From an uncultured Collinsella sp. (GTDB taxonomy: Bacteria; Actinomycetota; Coriobacteriia; Coriobacteriales; Coriobacteriaceae): DNA of 10,594 nt. Below, one piece after another: positions 1-5,885 of this stretch; the stretch's first letter is position 1; each line of letters begins with the position of its first letter. The DNA lies in NCBI GenBank assembly GCA_902494945.1, contig CABUVF010000067.1, forward strand, positions 1-10,594, given 5' to 3'. The translations under genes were made by a program, and so were the position numbers. A model generated the notes under the pieces. It was not told the DNA's origin. It did not search any database and saw only the letters and a list, made by a program, of their open reading frames with translations.

Positions 1-35
1 CCGGGGCCTCGCTACGGGGCAGCCTGGGATGGTTA

Positions 36-2258
36 TTAGAGATGCAGCACGCGGTCGCGGATCTCCTCGGTTCGACCCTGGTTCCAGAACTGGGTACCGA
101 TGTAGCCGCACGTACGACGAGCGACGTTCATCTTCTCCTGGTCTCGGTTGCCGCAGCTGGGGCACTCCCACACCAGCTTGCCATCGTCCTCAACAATCTT
201 GATCTCGCCATCGTAGCCGCACACCTGGCAGTAGTCGCTCTTGGTGTTGAGCTCGGCGTACATGAAGTAGTCGTAGAAGTACTGCATCACGCGAATAACA
301 GCCTTGAGGTTGTCCTGCATGTTGGGAACCTCAACGTAGGAGATAGCACCGCCCGGCGAAAGCTGCTGAAACATGCCCTCAAACTTAAGCTTGTCGAAAG
401 CATCGATCTCCTCGGACACGTGGACGTGATAGCTGTTGGTAATGTAGCCCTTGTCCGTCACACCCGGAATAATGCCAAAACGACGCTGCAGGCACTTGGC
501 GAACTTGTAGGTCGTCGACTCAAGCGGGGTGCCATACAGCGAGAAGTCGATATCGCTTTCGGCCTTCCACTCGGCGCACTTGTCGTTCATGCGCTGCATG
601 ACGGCCATGGCAAACGGCGTGCCCTCCTTCTCGGTGTGGCTGTGACCCGTCATATACTTGACGCATTCATACAGGCCGGCATACCCCAGGCTGATGGTGG
701 AGTATCCGCCCACGAGCAGCTTATCGATCGTCTCGCCCTTCTTCAGCCGCGCTAGGGCGCCGTACTGCCACAAAATCGGTGCAGCGTCAGAAAGCGTACC
801 CATCAGGCGCTCATGACGGCACAGCAGGGCGCGGTGGCACAGCTCAAGGCGCTCGTCGAAGATCTTCCAGAACTTGTCCATGTCCTGATGCGAGCTCAGC
901 GCGACATCGGGCAGGTTGATGGTCACAACACCCTGGTTAAAGCGGCCATAGTACTTAGGTTTGGTCGGGTCATAGTTCAGCGCGTTGGCGACATTGTTAA
1001 AGCCGTTGCCCGAGCGGTCGGGCGTCAGGAAACTACGACAACCCATGCAGGTGTAGCAATCGCCGTTGCCGGCGGTCTCGCCCTTCGACAGCTTGAGCTC
1101 GCGCATCTTCTTCTCGGAGATGTAGTCGGGCACCATGCGCTTGGCGGTACACTTGGCAGCCAGCTGGGTCAGGTAGAAGTACGGGGAATTCTCGTGAACG
1201 TTATCGTCCTCGAGTACATAGATAAGCTTGGGGAACGCCGGGGTGATCCACACGCCGGCTTCGTTCTTAACGCCCTCATAGCGCTGACGAAGCGTCTCCT
1301 CCACGATCATGGCAAGGTCGTGCTTCTCCTGAGGCGTACGGGCCTCATTGAGATACATAAAGACCGTCACGAACGGCGCCTGGCCATTCGTGGTCATAAG
1401 GGTCACGACCTGATACTGAATCGTCTGGACGCCGCGACGGATCTCATCGCGCAGGCGGTCCTCAACGACCTCACGGACCTTCTCTGCAGACGCAGAGACG
1501 CCGAGCTCCTCAAGCTCGCGAGCGACCTCGCCGCGAATCTTTTGACGGCTCACCTCAACAAAGGGAGCAAGATGGGTCAGCGAGATGGACTGGCCGCCGT
1601 ACTGGGAGGAAGCAACCTGGGCGATAATCTGCGTCGCGATATTGCAGGCAGTCGAGAAGCTATGCGGCTTCTCGATCAGCGTACCCGAGATAACGGTGCC
1701 GTTCTGGAGCATGTCCTCCAGGTTCACCAGGTCGCAGTTATGCATGTGCTGGGCAAAGTAGTCGGAATCGTGGAAGTGGATCAGACCCTCATTGTGGGCA
1801 TCCACGATCTCCTGGGGCAGCAGCACGCGCTGGGTCAGGTCCTTAGAGATCTCGCCGGCCATGTAGTCGCGCTGGACGGAATTGACGGTCGGGTTCTTGT
1901 TAGAGTTCTCCTGCTTGACCTCTTCGTTATTGCACTCGATCAGCGACAGAATCTTGTCGTCGGTCGTGTTCTTCTGGCGCTTCAGGCTCTGAACATAGCG
2001 ATAGATGATGTAGTGGCGGGCGACCTCGTAGCAGTCGAGACGCATGATCTCGTCCTCGACCAAATCCTGGATCTCCTCGACCGAAACGGTGTGGCCCGCG
2101 TTCTCGCATGCCTCGGCGACGTTTTGTGCCGCGTAAACCACCTGGCGGTCGGTTAGACGAGAGCTCTCCTCGACCTCCAAGTTTGCGGCGCGGATGGCAT
2201 TGACGATCTTATCGATGTCAAAGACAACCTCGGTGCCGCTGCGCTTGATGATCTTCAT
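36..2258 (-). CDS. nrdD: Anaerobic (class III) ribonucleoside-triphosphate reductase, NrdD
   Basis: Reduces ribonucleoside triphosphates to deoxyribonucleotides without oxygen, using a glycyl radical installed by the activase NrdG. The 740-residue protein starts with an ATP-cone (about residues 1-95, KRSGTEVVFDIDKI), which normally senses ATP/dATP. The catalytic glycyl-radical barrel follows, with NPTVNSVQRDYMAGEI and GDCYTCMGCRSF. Near the C-terminus are the zinc-site cysteines C677, C680, C699 and C702 (CQVC and CPSC), then the radical loop RRTCGYIG, with G718 the likely radical glycine. I chose the ATG at 2258 because AAGAGG lies 7 nt upstream and the protein then begins MKIIKRSG; the frame stays open to 2288. 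Length and motifs are typical of the family. nrdG would be expected just downstream, beyond the left edge. Upstream lie a long leader and NrdR-box-like sites. Confidence 0.97.
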   Translation of the reverse strand: MKIIKRSGTEVVFDIDKIVNAIRAANLEVEESSRLTDRQVVYAAQNVAEACENAGHTVSVEEIQDLVEDEIMRLDCYEVARHYIIYRYVQSLKRQKNTTDDKILSLIECNNEEVKQENSNKNPTVNSVQRDYMAGEISKDLTQRVLLPQEIVDAHNEGLIHFHDSDYFAQHMHNCDLVNLEDMLQNGTVISGTLIEKPHSFSTACNIATQIIAQVASSQYGGQSISLTHLAPFVEVSRQKIRGEVARELEELGVSASAEKVREVVEDRLRDEIRRGVQTIQYQVVTLMTTNGQAPFVTVFMYLNEARTPQEKHDLAMIVEETLRQRYEGVKNEAGVWITPAFPKLIYVLEDDNVHENSPYFYLTQLAAKCTAKRMVPDYISEKKMRELKLSKGETAGNGDCYTCMGCRSFLTPDRSGNGFNNVANALNYDPTKPKYYGRFNQGVVTINLPDVALSSHQDMDKFWKIFDERLELCHRALLCRHERLMGTLSDAAPILWQYGALARLKKGETIDKLLVGGYSTISLGYAGLYECVKYMTGHSHTEKEGTPFAMAVMQRMNDKCAEWKAESDIDFSLYGTPLESTTYKFAKCLQRRFGIIPGVTDKGYITNSYHVHVSEEIDAFDKLKFEGMFQQLSPGGAISYVEVPNMQDNLKAVIRVMQYFYDYFMYAELNTKSDYCQVCGYDGEIKIVEDDGKLVWECPSCGNRDQEKMNVARRTCGYIGTQFWNQGRTEEIRDRVLHL

Positions 2259-2479
2259 CCTCTTGCCTCTTTCGCGTCGTAGTCTCATTGCGCTTCAGAG
2301 CCAAACGATGCCCGGCAGGGCTTACCCCTGTCTTGCGGCGCCGTCGCGCAATCTGTGTTCTCGATAAACCATAGGTCCTCATGCGGACAATCCTCGCGGC
2401 CGATCAAGCGGCTCAAAGGCGTGTCCAAATGGGGCGAATAAGGTCCTCGTTCTCTGTCCGCCATCTATCATACGACAAA
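2259..2479 (-). other. Long 5' leader of nrdD
   Basis: About 220 nt separate the predicted transcription start (near 2479) from the nrdD start codon, unusually long for a simple mRNA leader. It contains a hairpin with a 5-bp CAGGG/CCCTG stem and 5-nt loop (2316-2330). It also contains two copies of GAGGACCT as read on the transcribed strand (2441-2448 and 2373-2380). I see no known riboswitch core, such as a B12 box, and no convincing small ORF. The function is unknown, and the extent depends on the promoter call. Confidence 0.35.
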
Positions 2480-2483
2480 GACG

Positions 2484-2531
2484 CATCTATATCCTGTATT
2501 CTTTTTTTAGGTCAAACACAACATATAGTGT
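2484..2531. promoter_or_regulatory. Pair of NrdR-box-like sites upstream of nrdD
   Basis: The palindrome ACACAACATATAGTGT (2516-2531) matches the NrdR box ACACTATATATAGTGT at 14 of 16 positions. A weaker partner, CATCTATATCCTGTAT (2484-2499), matches at 9 of 16. They are separated by 16 bp, so their centres are 32 bp apart, about three helical turns. That is the usual geometry of paired NrdR boxes. The weak box covers the predicted -10 and the strong one abuts the -35. NrdR is the conserved zinc-finger/ATP-cone repressor of bacterial nrd operons, so nrdD is probably repressed by it when dNTPs are plentiful. The strong box is convincing; the partner relies on spacing. Confidence 0.65.
2486..2515 (-). 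promoter_or_regulatory. Predicted nrdD promoter
   Basis: On the minus strand, TTGACC (plus 2510-2515, five of six matches to TTGACA) is followed after 18 bp by TATAGA (plus 2486-2491). It faces nrdD and overlaps the putative NrdR sites, as expected for a repressible nrd promoter. Position is predicted only from the motifs. Confidence 0.5.
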
Positions 2532-2880
2532 TTCAGCAGGTCAAAGCAATTGGTCATTTTGCAGACGCATTAATTATGAGGGGCTCTTGGCAAGTCGGTA
2601 AAACGTTACCAACACGGCTACCTGCATGGCAGTTATAAAACCCCCTTAGTCAAGCCGCTGACAAATCCTACCAAAACCAAGCCGCTCGCGCCAAAAGAAT
2701 CCAAAAGATTATGCTTGACCAACATGTTGCGGTCGTGCCTTGCCGAACCTCATGCAACCGCGGCACGAATCCTTGGAAGATATGTGTATGCAAACAGAGA
2801 AGATGAGAGTTTTCTCGGATGACTACTGAGAAGCATCCCAGAAGATCAAAAAACTCGAAATTTGGCGACACATTTGGCAA
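2532..2880. other. Intergenic region without a recognised gene
   Basis: About 350 bp between the nrdD control region and the terminator of the tRNA-Gly/tRNA-Val unit. Open frames here are short, lack a good ribosome-binding site and have no recognisable composition or motif. The only structured piece I noted is GGTAAAACGTTACC (2598-2611), with 5-bp arms around AACG. It resembles a LacI-family operator, but no gene starts next to it. Confidence 0.5.
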
Positions 2881-2918
2881 CCAAAACAAAACAGCCCAGA
2901 GACATAGCCTCTGAGCTG
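2881..2918 (-). terminator. Rho-independent terminator of tRNA-Gly/tRNA-Val
   Basis: A 10-bp stem (plus 2892-2901 with 2909-2918, one G-T pair) with a 7-nt loop is followed on the minus strand by TTTTGTTTTGG. It starts 9 nt after the tRNA-Val CCA. Confidence 0.85.
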
Positions 2919-2926
2919 CGAACATT

Positions 2927-3001
2927 TGGTGGGCGTTAGAAGATTTGAACTTCTGACCTCTTCCGTGTCAGGGAAGCGCTCTCCCCCTGAGCTAAACGCC
3001 C
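2927..3001 (-). tRNA. tRNA-Val (GAC)
   Basis: Minus-strand gene of 75 nt with CCA encoded. The acceptor stem is GGGCGTT/AACGCCC with discriminator A. The D-arm contains TTAGCTCAGG. The anticodon stem CTTCC/GGAAG holds the loop CTGACAC, so the anticodon is GAC, which reads Val GUC/GUU. It lies 3 nt downstream of tRNA-Gly and shares its transcript. Confidence 0.96.
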
Positions 3002-3004
3002 AAA

Positions 3005-3080
3005 TGGAGCGGACAACGGGGCTCGAACCCGCGACCCCAACCTTGGCAAGGTTGTGCTCTACCAACTGAGCCATGTCCGC
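3005..3080 (-). tRNA. tRNA-Gly (GCC), copy 1
   Basis: Minus-strand gene of 76 nt with encoded CCA. The acceptor stem begins GCGGACA and the discriminator is U, as usual for bacterial tRNA-Gly. Anticodon stem CAACC/GGTTG holds the loop TTGCCAA, giving anticodon GCC. It is the first gene after the promoter at 3093-3121, and its sequence is identical to the copies at 5478-5553 and 5705-5780. Confidence 0.97.
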
Positions 3081-3092
3081 TTACGAGGATTA

Positions 3093-3140
3093 ATCTTACG
3101 TGATACCCGCATCCTATGCAAGAACTTTTTTTAAAAAGTT
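3093..3140 (-). promoter_or_regulatory. tRNA promoter with upstream T/A inverted repeat (site 1)
   Basis: On the minus strand: TTGCAT (plus 3116-3121), a 17-bp spacer, then TAAGAT (plus 3093-3098), about 12 nt before tRNA-Gly. Directly upstream of the -35 is an A/T inverted repeat, 8-nt arms AACTTTTT/AAAAAGTT around TT (3123-3140). The same arrangement occurs before the other two tRNA transcription units here. It may act as an UP element for the RNA polymerase alpha subunit, or as a shared protein site. Confidence 0.65.
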
Positions 3141-3221
3141 TTGCGACGCCCTCGCGAACCTCGAGAAGGCATCAGCCACCACGGAAAGTGCAGGCAAACG
3201 CAAACTCGCCGCAAGAGGCCC

Positions 3222-4955
3222 CTACAACTCAGCGAGCATGATCCAGGCAGAGCTGTCCTGCGCGAGCCTGCCGTCTGCAAGCGGTGATGAAGTGAGCAGG
3301 ACCCTGCCCGCCGGCAGCTCCACGGGTGCTGCACCGAAGTTCGTCACACACGCCCAGCCGTTATCGCGGCGATAGGCAATGACGCCGCCCTCAGCGCCCT
3401 CGGCACCATCCGCAAGACCGGTGTGCCCGTCAAGATCGAGCCACGCAAGATCGTTGGCGCACCCGCGCAGCTTGCGCCGCAGCCAGAGGGCGTCACGATA
3501 GAGCGCAAGCATCGATGTCGGGTCCGTCTCTTCCCTATCGGCAGCGCAATCGGAAAACCATGCAGGCTGCGGCAGATGGGGTGCCGCATCGGCGTCCGCC
3601 GGTGAAAACCCAAACGATCCGCCCTGCGCGGGATCGTCCGCCGCTACCCATGGCAGGGGCACACGACAGCCGTCGCGCCCCTTCTCGCGCTTCGGTCCGC
3701 GCGTATTGGTCGCAGTAGGATCTTCGAGTGCAGCCCACGGAATGTCAGCCACCTCAAAAAGGCCGAGCTCCTCACCCTGATACACGTATGCCGAGCCCGG
3801 AAGCGCCAGCTCGAGCAAAAGGGCCGCCCGCGCGCGGCGCTCGCCGAGTTCATGGTCCTCGTCATAAGACGACCCGTCGCGTAAGAGCCAGTCGAGCGCA
3901 ATCTGGTGGTAGCGCGTCGCCTTGATTTGCGGCAGGGCATAGCGCGTCGCCACGCGCGGCACGTCATGGTTGGAGAGTACCCAGGTCGAGGCAGAATTGG
4001 ATTCGATAGCCGCCTTCAAGCCCTCCTCGATTGCAGCGTGCATGTCATCATAGGTCCAAGTGGCCTTGGCGAACTCAAAGTTAAATGTCTGACCAAGCTC
4101 GCTGGGACGCGCGTAGAGATACTGGCGCTCGGGCAGCACCCACGCCTCGGCAACGGCGCTGCGTGGCGGATTATAGCGGTCGAACACGCGGCGCCACTCG
4201 CGATAGATCTCGTGAACCTCGTTGCGATCCCACAGCGGATGGGTGCCGTCGTCAACCATGTCATCGCCCTCGGCGAGATGCCACTGGTCGAGATCATCGC
4301 GTTCGAGATCCTTGGCGAGACCGTGTGCCACATCAATGCGAAAGCCATCGACGCCTCGATCGCTCCAAAACGCCAGAACATCGCAAAAGAACGCGCGAAC
4401 CTCGGGGCATGACCAGTCAAAGTCCGGCTGCTCGGGCGTAAACATGTGCAGATACCACTGACCGTCCGCAACACGCGTCCAGGCGGGGCCGCCAAAGTTG
4501 GCATTCCAATTGGTGGGAGGCAGCTCGCCATGCTCGCCGCGACCATCGCGGAAGACATAGCGGGCGCGCTCGGGCGATCCGGGGCCGGCGGCAAGAGCGG
4601 CTTTGAACCAGGGGTGCTGGTTGGACGAATGGTTGGGCACGATGTCGACGATGACCTTGATGCCGCGCGTGTGAGCCGCGGCGATCATGTCATCGAAGTC
4701 GTCAAGCGAGCCGAGACGTTGGTCGACATCGCAGTAGTCCGCCACATCATAGCCGCCATCGACAAGAGGCGATGGGTAAAACGGGCTCAGCCAGATGGCC
4801 TCGATACCCAGCCGCTCAAGATAGTCCATCTGCTGGGTAATGCCCGCGATATCGCCCAAACCCGAACCAGTCGAGTCCTTAAACGAGCGCGGGTAGATCT
4901 GATAAATCGCGGCATCGGACATCCATGAGCGCGAAGAGGACTTTTCTGTAGCCAT
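3222..4955 (-). CDS. Alpha-glucosidase, glycoside hydrolase family GH13
   Basis: Hydrolyses terminal alpha-glucosidic bonds in maltose-type or isomaltose-type oligosaccharides. The 577-residue protein has no signal peptide, so it should act in the cytoplasm on imported sugars. The (beta/alpha)8 barrel starts with SDAAIYQIYPRSF. Conserved GH13 regions are DIVPNH (104-109), GFRIDVAHG with nucleophile D208, AEAW with acid/base E270, and SNHD with transition-state stabiliser D331. QPDFDW (about 176-181) replaces the common QPDLNW. The wording resembles actinobacterial AglA-type maltases (GH13_30 or close), but oligo-1,6-glucosidase activity cannot be excluded. I chose ATG 4955 because AAGGGAG lies about 10 nt upstream and the GH13 fold begins right after; the frame is open to 5045. 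The gene stands alone, with no transporter or LacI-type regulator nearby. No clear GC-rich terminator separates its stop from the next tRNA promoter. Confidence 0.93.
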   Translation of the reverse strand: MATEKSSSRSWMSDAAIYQIYPRSFKDSTGSGLGDIAGITQQMDYLERLGIEAIWLSPFYPSPLVDGGYDVADYCDVDQRLGSLDDFDDMIAAAHTRGIKVIVDIVPNHSSNQHPWFKAALAAGPGSPERARYVFRDGRGEHGELPPTNWNANFGGPAWTRVADGQWYLHMFTPEQPDFDWSCPEVRAFFCDVLAFWSDRGVDGFRIDVAHGLAKDLERDDLDQWHLAEGDDMVDDGTHPLWDRNEVHEIYREWRRVFDRYNPPRSAVAEAWVLPERQYLYARPSELGQTFNFEFAKATWTYDDMHAAIEEGLKAAIESNSASTWVLSNHDVPRVATRYALPQIKATRYHQIALDWLLRDGSSYDEDHELGERRARAALLLELALPGSAYVYQGEELGLFEVADIPWAALEDPTATNTRGPKREKGRDGCRVPLPWVAADDPAQGGSFGFSPADADAAPHLPQPAWFSDCAADREETDPTSMLALYRDALWLRRKLRGCANDLAWLDLDGHTGLADGAEGAEGGVIAYRRDNGWACVTNFGAAPVELPAGRVLLTSSPLADGRLAQDSSAWIMLAEL

Positions 4956-5052
4956 GGGATGAATCTCCCTTGCAACGAGGTTTTGCGAGATGCCCACGAT
5001 GATACGCCCAAAGCTGACATTCACGGCAAACAACGCCGCAGCCACGCCCCAA

Positions 5053-5080
5053 AACGCTCGCTCCCTCTCGGGTTCGAGCC
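5053..5080. repeat. 28-bp direct repeat, copy 1
   Basis: Begins AACGCTCGCTCCC and ends GGGTTCGAGCC. It is identical over 28 bp to 5397-5424 and in the same orientation. It lies about 100 bp upstream of the alpha-glucosidase start. The GGTTCGAGCC end resembles a tRNA T-arm, but no tRNA folds around it. Confidence 0.9.
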
Positions 5081-5186
5081 TCCTGGGACGAATCGATCGA
5101 TTAGTGAAAAGAACGGAAGACTTACTCCCCGGCTACGACAGCGAGCGGGCTCCGGGTGCCCCAGGTTGCCGCGAAAGAGGAGGGAA

Positions 5187-5223
5187 GCGTACTTTATGTA
5201 CGCGACCGACGATTGAGGGGCAA
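5187..5223 (-). promoter_or_regulatory. Possible alpha-glucosidase promoter with inverted repeat
   Basis: On the minus strand TTGCCC (plus 5218-5223) lies 17 bp from TACATA (plus 5195-5200). The -10 sits inside a perfect inverted repeat, GCGTAC/GTACGC with TTTAT between (5187-5203), which could be an operator. The leader would be about 230 nt and would cross another 12-bp palindrome, AATCGATCGATT (5091-5102), and the first 28-bp repeat. The -10 match is poor, so this is tentative. It is the best candidate I see between 4956 and 5255, which otherwise holds no supportable gene. Confidence 0.3.
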
Positions 5224-5255
5224 GATGGGGTGCCCGGGGCTCGCGCAGCGTCAAC

Positions 5256-5282
5256 AAAAAACGCGGTTCGTTAGAACCGCGT
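5256..5282 (-). terminator. Strong terminator after the tRNA-Gly fragment
   Basis: A perfect 9-bp stem ACGCGGTTC/GAACCGCGT with a 4-nt loop (plus 5261-5282) leads into six or more T residues on the minus strand. It starts 8 nt beyond the CCA end of the tRNA-Gly fragment at 5291. This is where the terminator of an intact tRNA gene would be, so it was probably the original end of the tRNA cluster. Confidence 0.85.
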
Positions 5283-5290
5283 AAGATAGT

Positions 5291-5308
5291 TGGAGCGGAC
5301 AACGGGGC
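5291..5308 (-). pseudogene. Fragment of a tRNA-Gly 3' end (18 nt)
   Basis: These 18 nt are identical to the CCA end, discriminator, 3' acceptor strand and the start of the T-arm of the three intact tRNA-Gly genes. The match stops abruptly inside the T-stem; beyond it comes unrelated hairpin-rich sequence. It could be the second attachment site left by an element that integrated into a tRNA-Gly gene, or the rest of a tandem copy broken by insertion or deletion. No integrase is visible. Confidence 0.8.
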
Positions 5309-5396
5309 GTCCGCGTATCCGCTTTGCGGATCCGCACCGGCTTCGGCCGCCTGCCGGCGTCCTCGCCAGCTCGCTACAAACGCTCCGCGTTTGCTT
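5309..5396. other. Hairpin-rich insert between tRNA-Gly fragment and repeat copy 2
   Basis: A run of short hairpins: ATCCGC/GCGGAT with loop TTT (5317-5331), CGGC/GCCG with loop TTCG (5338-5349) and AAACGC/GCGTTT with loop TCC (5378-5392). There is no open frame of note. It interrupts what should have been a tRNA-Gly gene or lies between two copies. Its origin is unknown. Confidence 0.5.
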
Positions 5397-5424
5397 AACG
5401 CTCGCTCCCTCTCGGGTTCGAGCC
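5397..5424. repeat. 28-bp direct repeat, copy 2
   Basis: Identical to 5053-5080; the two copies start 344 bp apart. The segment between them carries the possible glucosidase promoter, the strong terminator, the tRNA-Gly fragment and the hairpin insert. In addition, CGGGTTCGAGCCC (5413-5425) is an exact inverted match of 13 nt to the T-arm of the neighbouring intact tRNA-Gly (5492-5504). Confidence 0.9.
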
Positions 5425-5439
5425 CAAGCGATGGGTACG

Positions 5440-5469
5440 AAAAAGCCCGGCTACCGTAGTAGTCGGGCT
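5440..5469 (-). terminator. Terminator downstream of tRNA-Gly copy 2
   Basis: On the minus strand AGCCCG and CGGGCT pair, continued past one mismatch by CTAC/GTAG with a 4-nt loop, and lead into TTTTT. It lies 8 nt after the CCA of the tRNA-Gly at 5478. Confidence 0.8.
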
Positions 5470-5477
5470 GCTGCGTT

Positions 5478-5553
5478 TGGAGCGGACAACGGGGCTCGAA
5501 CCCGCGACCCCAACCTTGGCAAGGTTGTGCTCTACCAACTGAGCCATGTCCGC
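5478..5553 (-). tRNA. tRNA-Gly (GCC), copy 2
   Basis: Identical in sequence to copy 1 at 3005-3080, including the encoded CCA and anticodon GCC. It is the third gene of the Gly-Cys-Gly unit and sits between two terminator-like hairpins (5560-5586 upstream and 5440-5469 downstream) with no promoter of its own that I can see. Confidence 0.97.
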
Positions 5554-5559
5554 ATATGT

Positions 5560-5586
5560 AAAACAAAACGGGCGCCGGAGCGCCCG
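5560..5586 (-). terminator. Terminator-like hairpin between tRNA-Cys and tRNA-Gly
   Basis: A perfect 7-bp GC stem CGGGCGC/GCGCCCG with a 4-nt loop (plus 5569-5586), followed on the minus strand by TTTTGTTTT. It looks like a complete Rho-independent terminator, yet it lies inside the tRNA cluster, 9 nt after the tRNA-Cys CCA. Confidence 0.75.
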
Positions 5587-5595
5587 GATGTTGCC

Positions 5596-5669
5596 TGGAG
5601 GCGAAGCCCGGATTCGAACCGGGGGTAAAGGCTTTGCAGGCCTCTGCCTTACCACTTGGCCACTTCGCC
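5596..5669 (-). tRNA. tRNA-Cys (GCA)
   Basis: Minus-strand gene of 74 nt with encoded CCA. Acceptor GGCGAAG/CTTCGCC with discriminator U, as expected for tRNA-Cys. Anticodon loop CTGCAAA gives anticodon GCA. It is the middle gene of the Gly-Cys-Gly unit. Confidence 0.96.
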
Positions 5670-5670
5670 G

Positions 5671-5694
5671 AAAAAGGACCGCTATAGACGGTCC
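5671..5694 (-). terminator. Terminator-like hairpin between tRNA-Gly and tRNA-Cys
   Basis: A perfect 6-bp stem GGACCG/CGGTCC with a 7-nt loop (plus 5676-5694) is followed on the minus strand by TTTTTC, ending 1 nt before the tRNA-Cys 5' end. It is weaker than the other hairpins here and could equally be a processing signal. Confidence 0.55.
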
Positions 5695-5704
5695 GAAAAT
5701 GCAA

Positions 5705-5780
5705 TGGAGCGGACAACGGGGCTCGAACCCGCGACCCCAACCTTGGCAAGGTTGTGCTCTACCAACTGAGCCATGTCCGC
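5705..5780 (-). tRNA. tRNA-Gly (GCC), copy 3
   Basis: Identical to the copies at 3005-3080 and 5478-5553. It is the first gene of the Gly-Cys-Gly unit, about 12 nt downstream of the predicted -10. Confidence 0.97.
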
Positions 5781-5792
5781 TTGCGGGTTATT

Positions 5793-5840
5793 AATTTACG
5801 CGAGTTGCCCAAAAGACGCAAGTACTTTTTTCAAAAAAGT
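5793..5840 (-). promoter_or_regulatory. tRNA promoter with upstream T/A inverted repeat (site 2)
   Basis: On the minus strand: TTGCGT (plus 5816-5821), 17 bp, TAAATT (plus 5793-5798). The inverted repeat ACTTTTTT/AAAAAAGT around one base (5824-5840) begins 2 nt upstream of the -35. Layout is the same as at 3093-3140 and 9263-9311. Confidence 0.65.
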
Positions 5841-5885
5841 TGTCCAAAGCAAGTTCTCGCAGACAAATACTGCCAAACCATGGCG

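Noticed and set aside
42..2156. Long plus-strand open frames (42-755 and 813-2156) opposite nrdD
   Set aside because: They are antisense to a gene with complete class III reductase motifs; their translations are low-complexity (rich in A, L, V, H) with no recognisable domain.
2598..2611. LacI-like palindrome GGTAAAACGTTACC
   Set aside because: It is a short match with no gene start beside it, so it is likely chance; it is noted only in the intergenic entry.
2381..2638. Plus-strand 85-codon open frame
   Set aside because: It runs through the nrdD leader, the promoter and the NrdR-like sites, and shows no ribosome-binding site or known motif.
5397..5425. Plus-strand tRNA suggested by the GGGTTCGAGCCC T-arm-like sequence
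   Set aside because: No acceptor, D or anticodon stem can be built around it.
5021..5749. Minus-strand open frame of 242 codons
   Set aside because: It reads through tRNA-Gly, tRNA-Cys, terminators and the repeat region, so it is an accidental frame.
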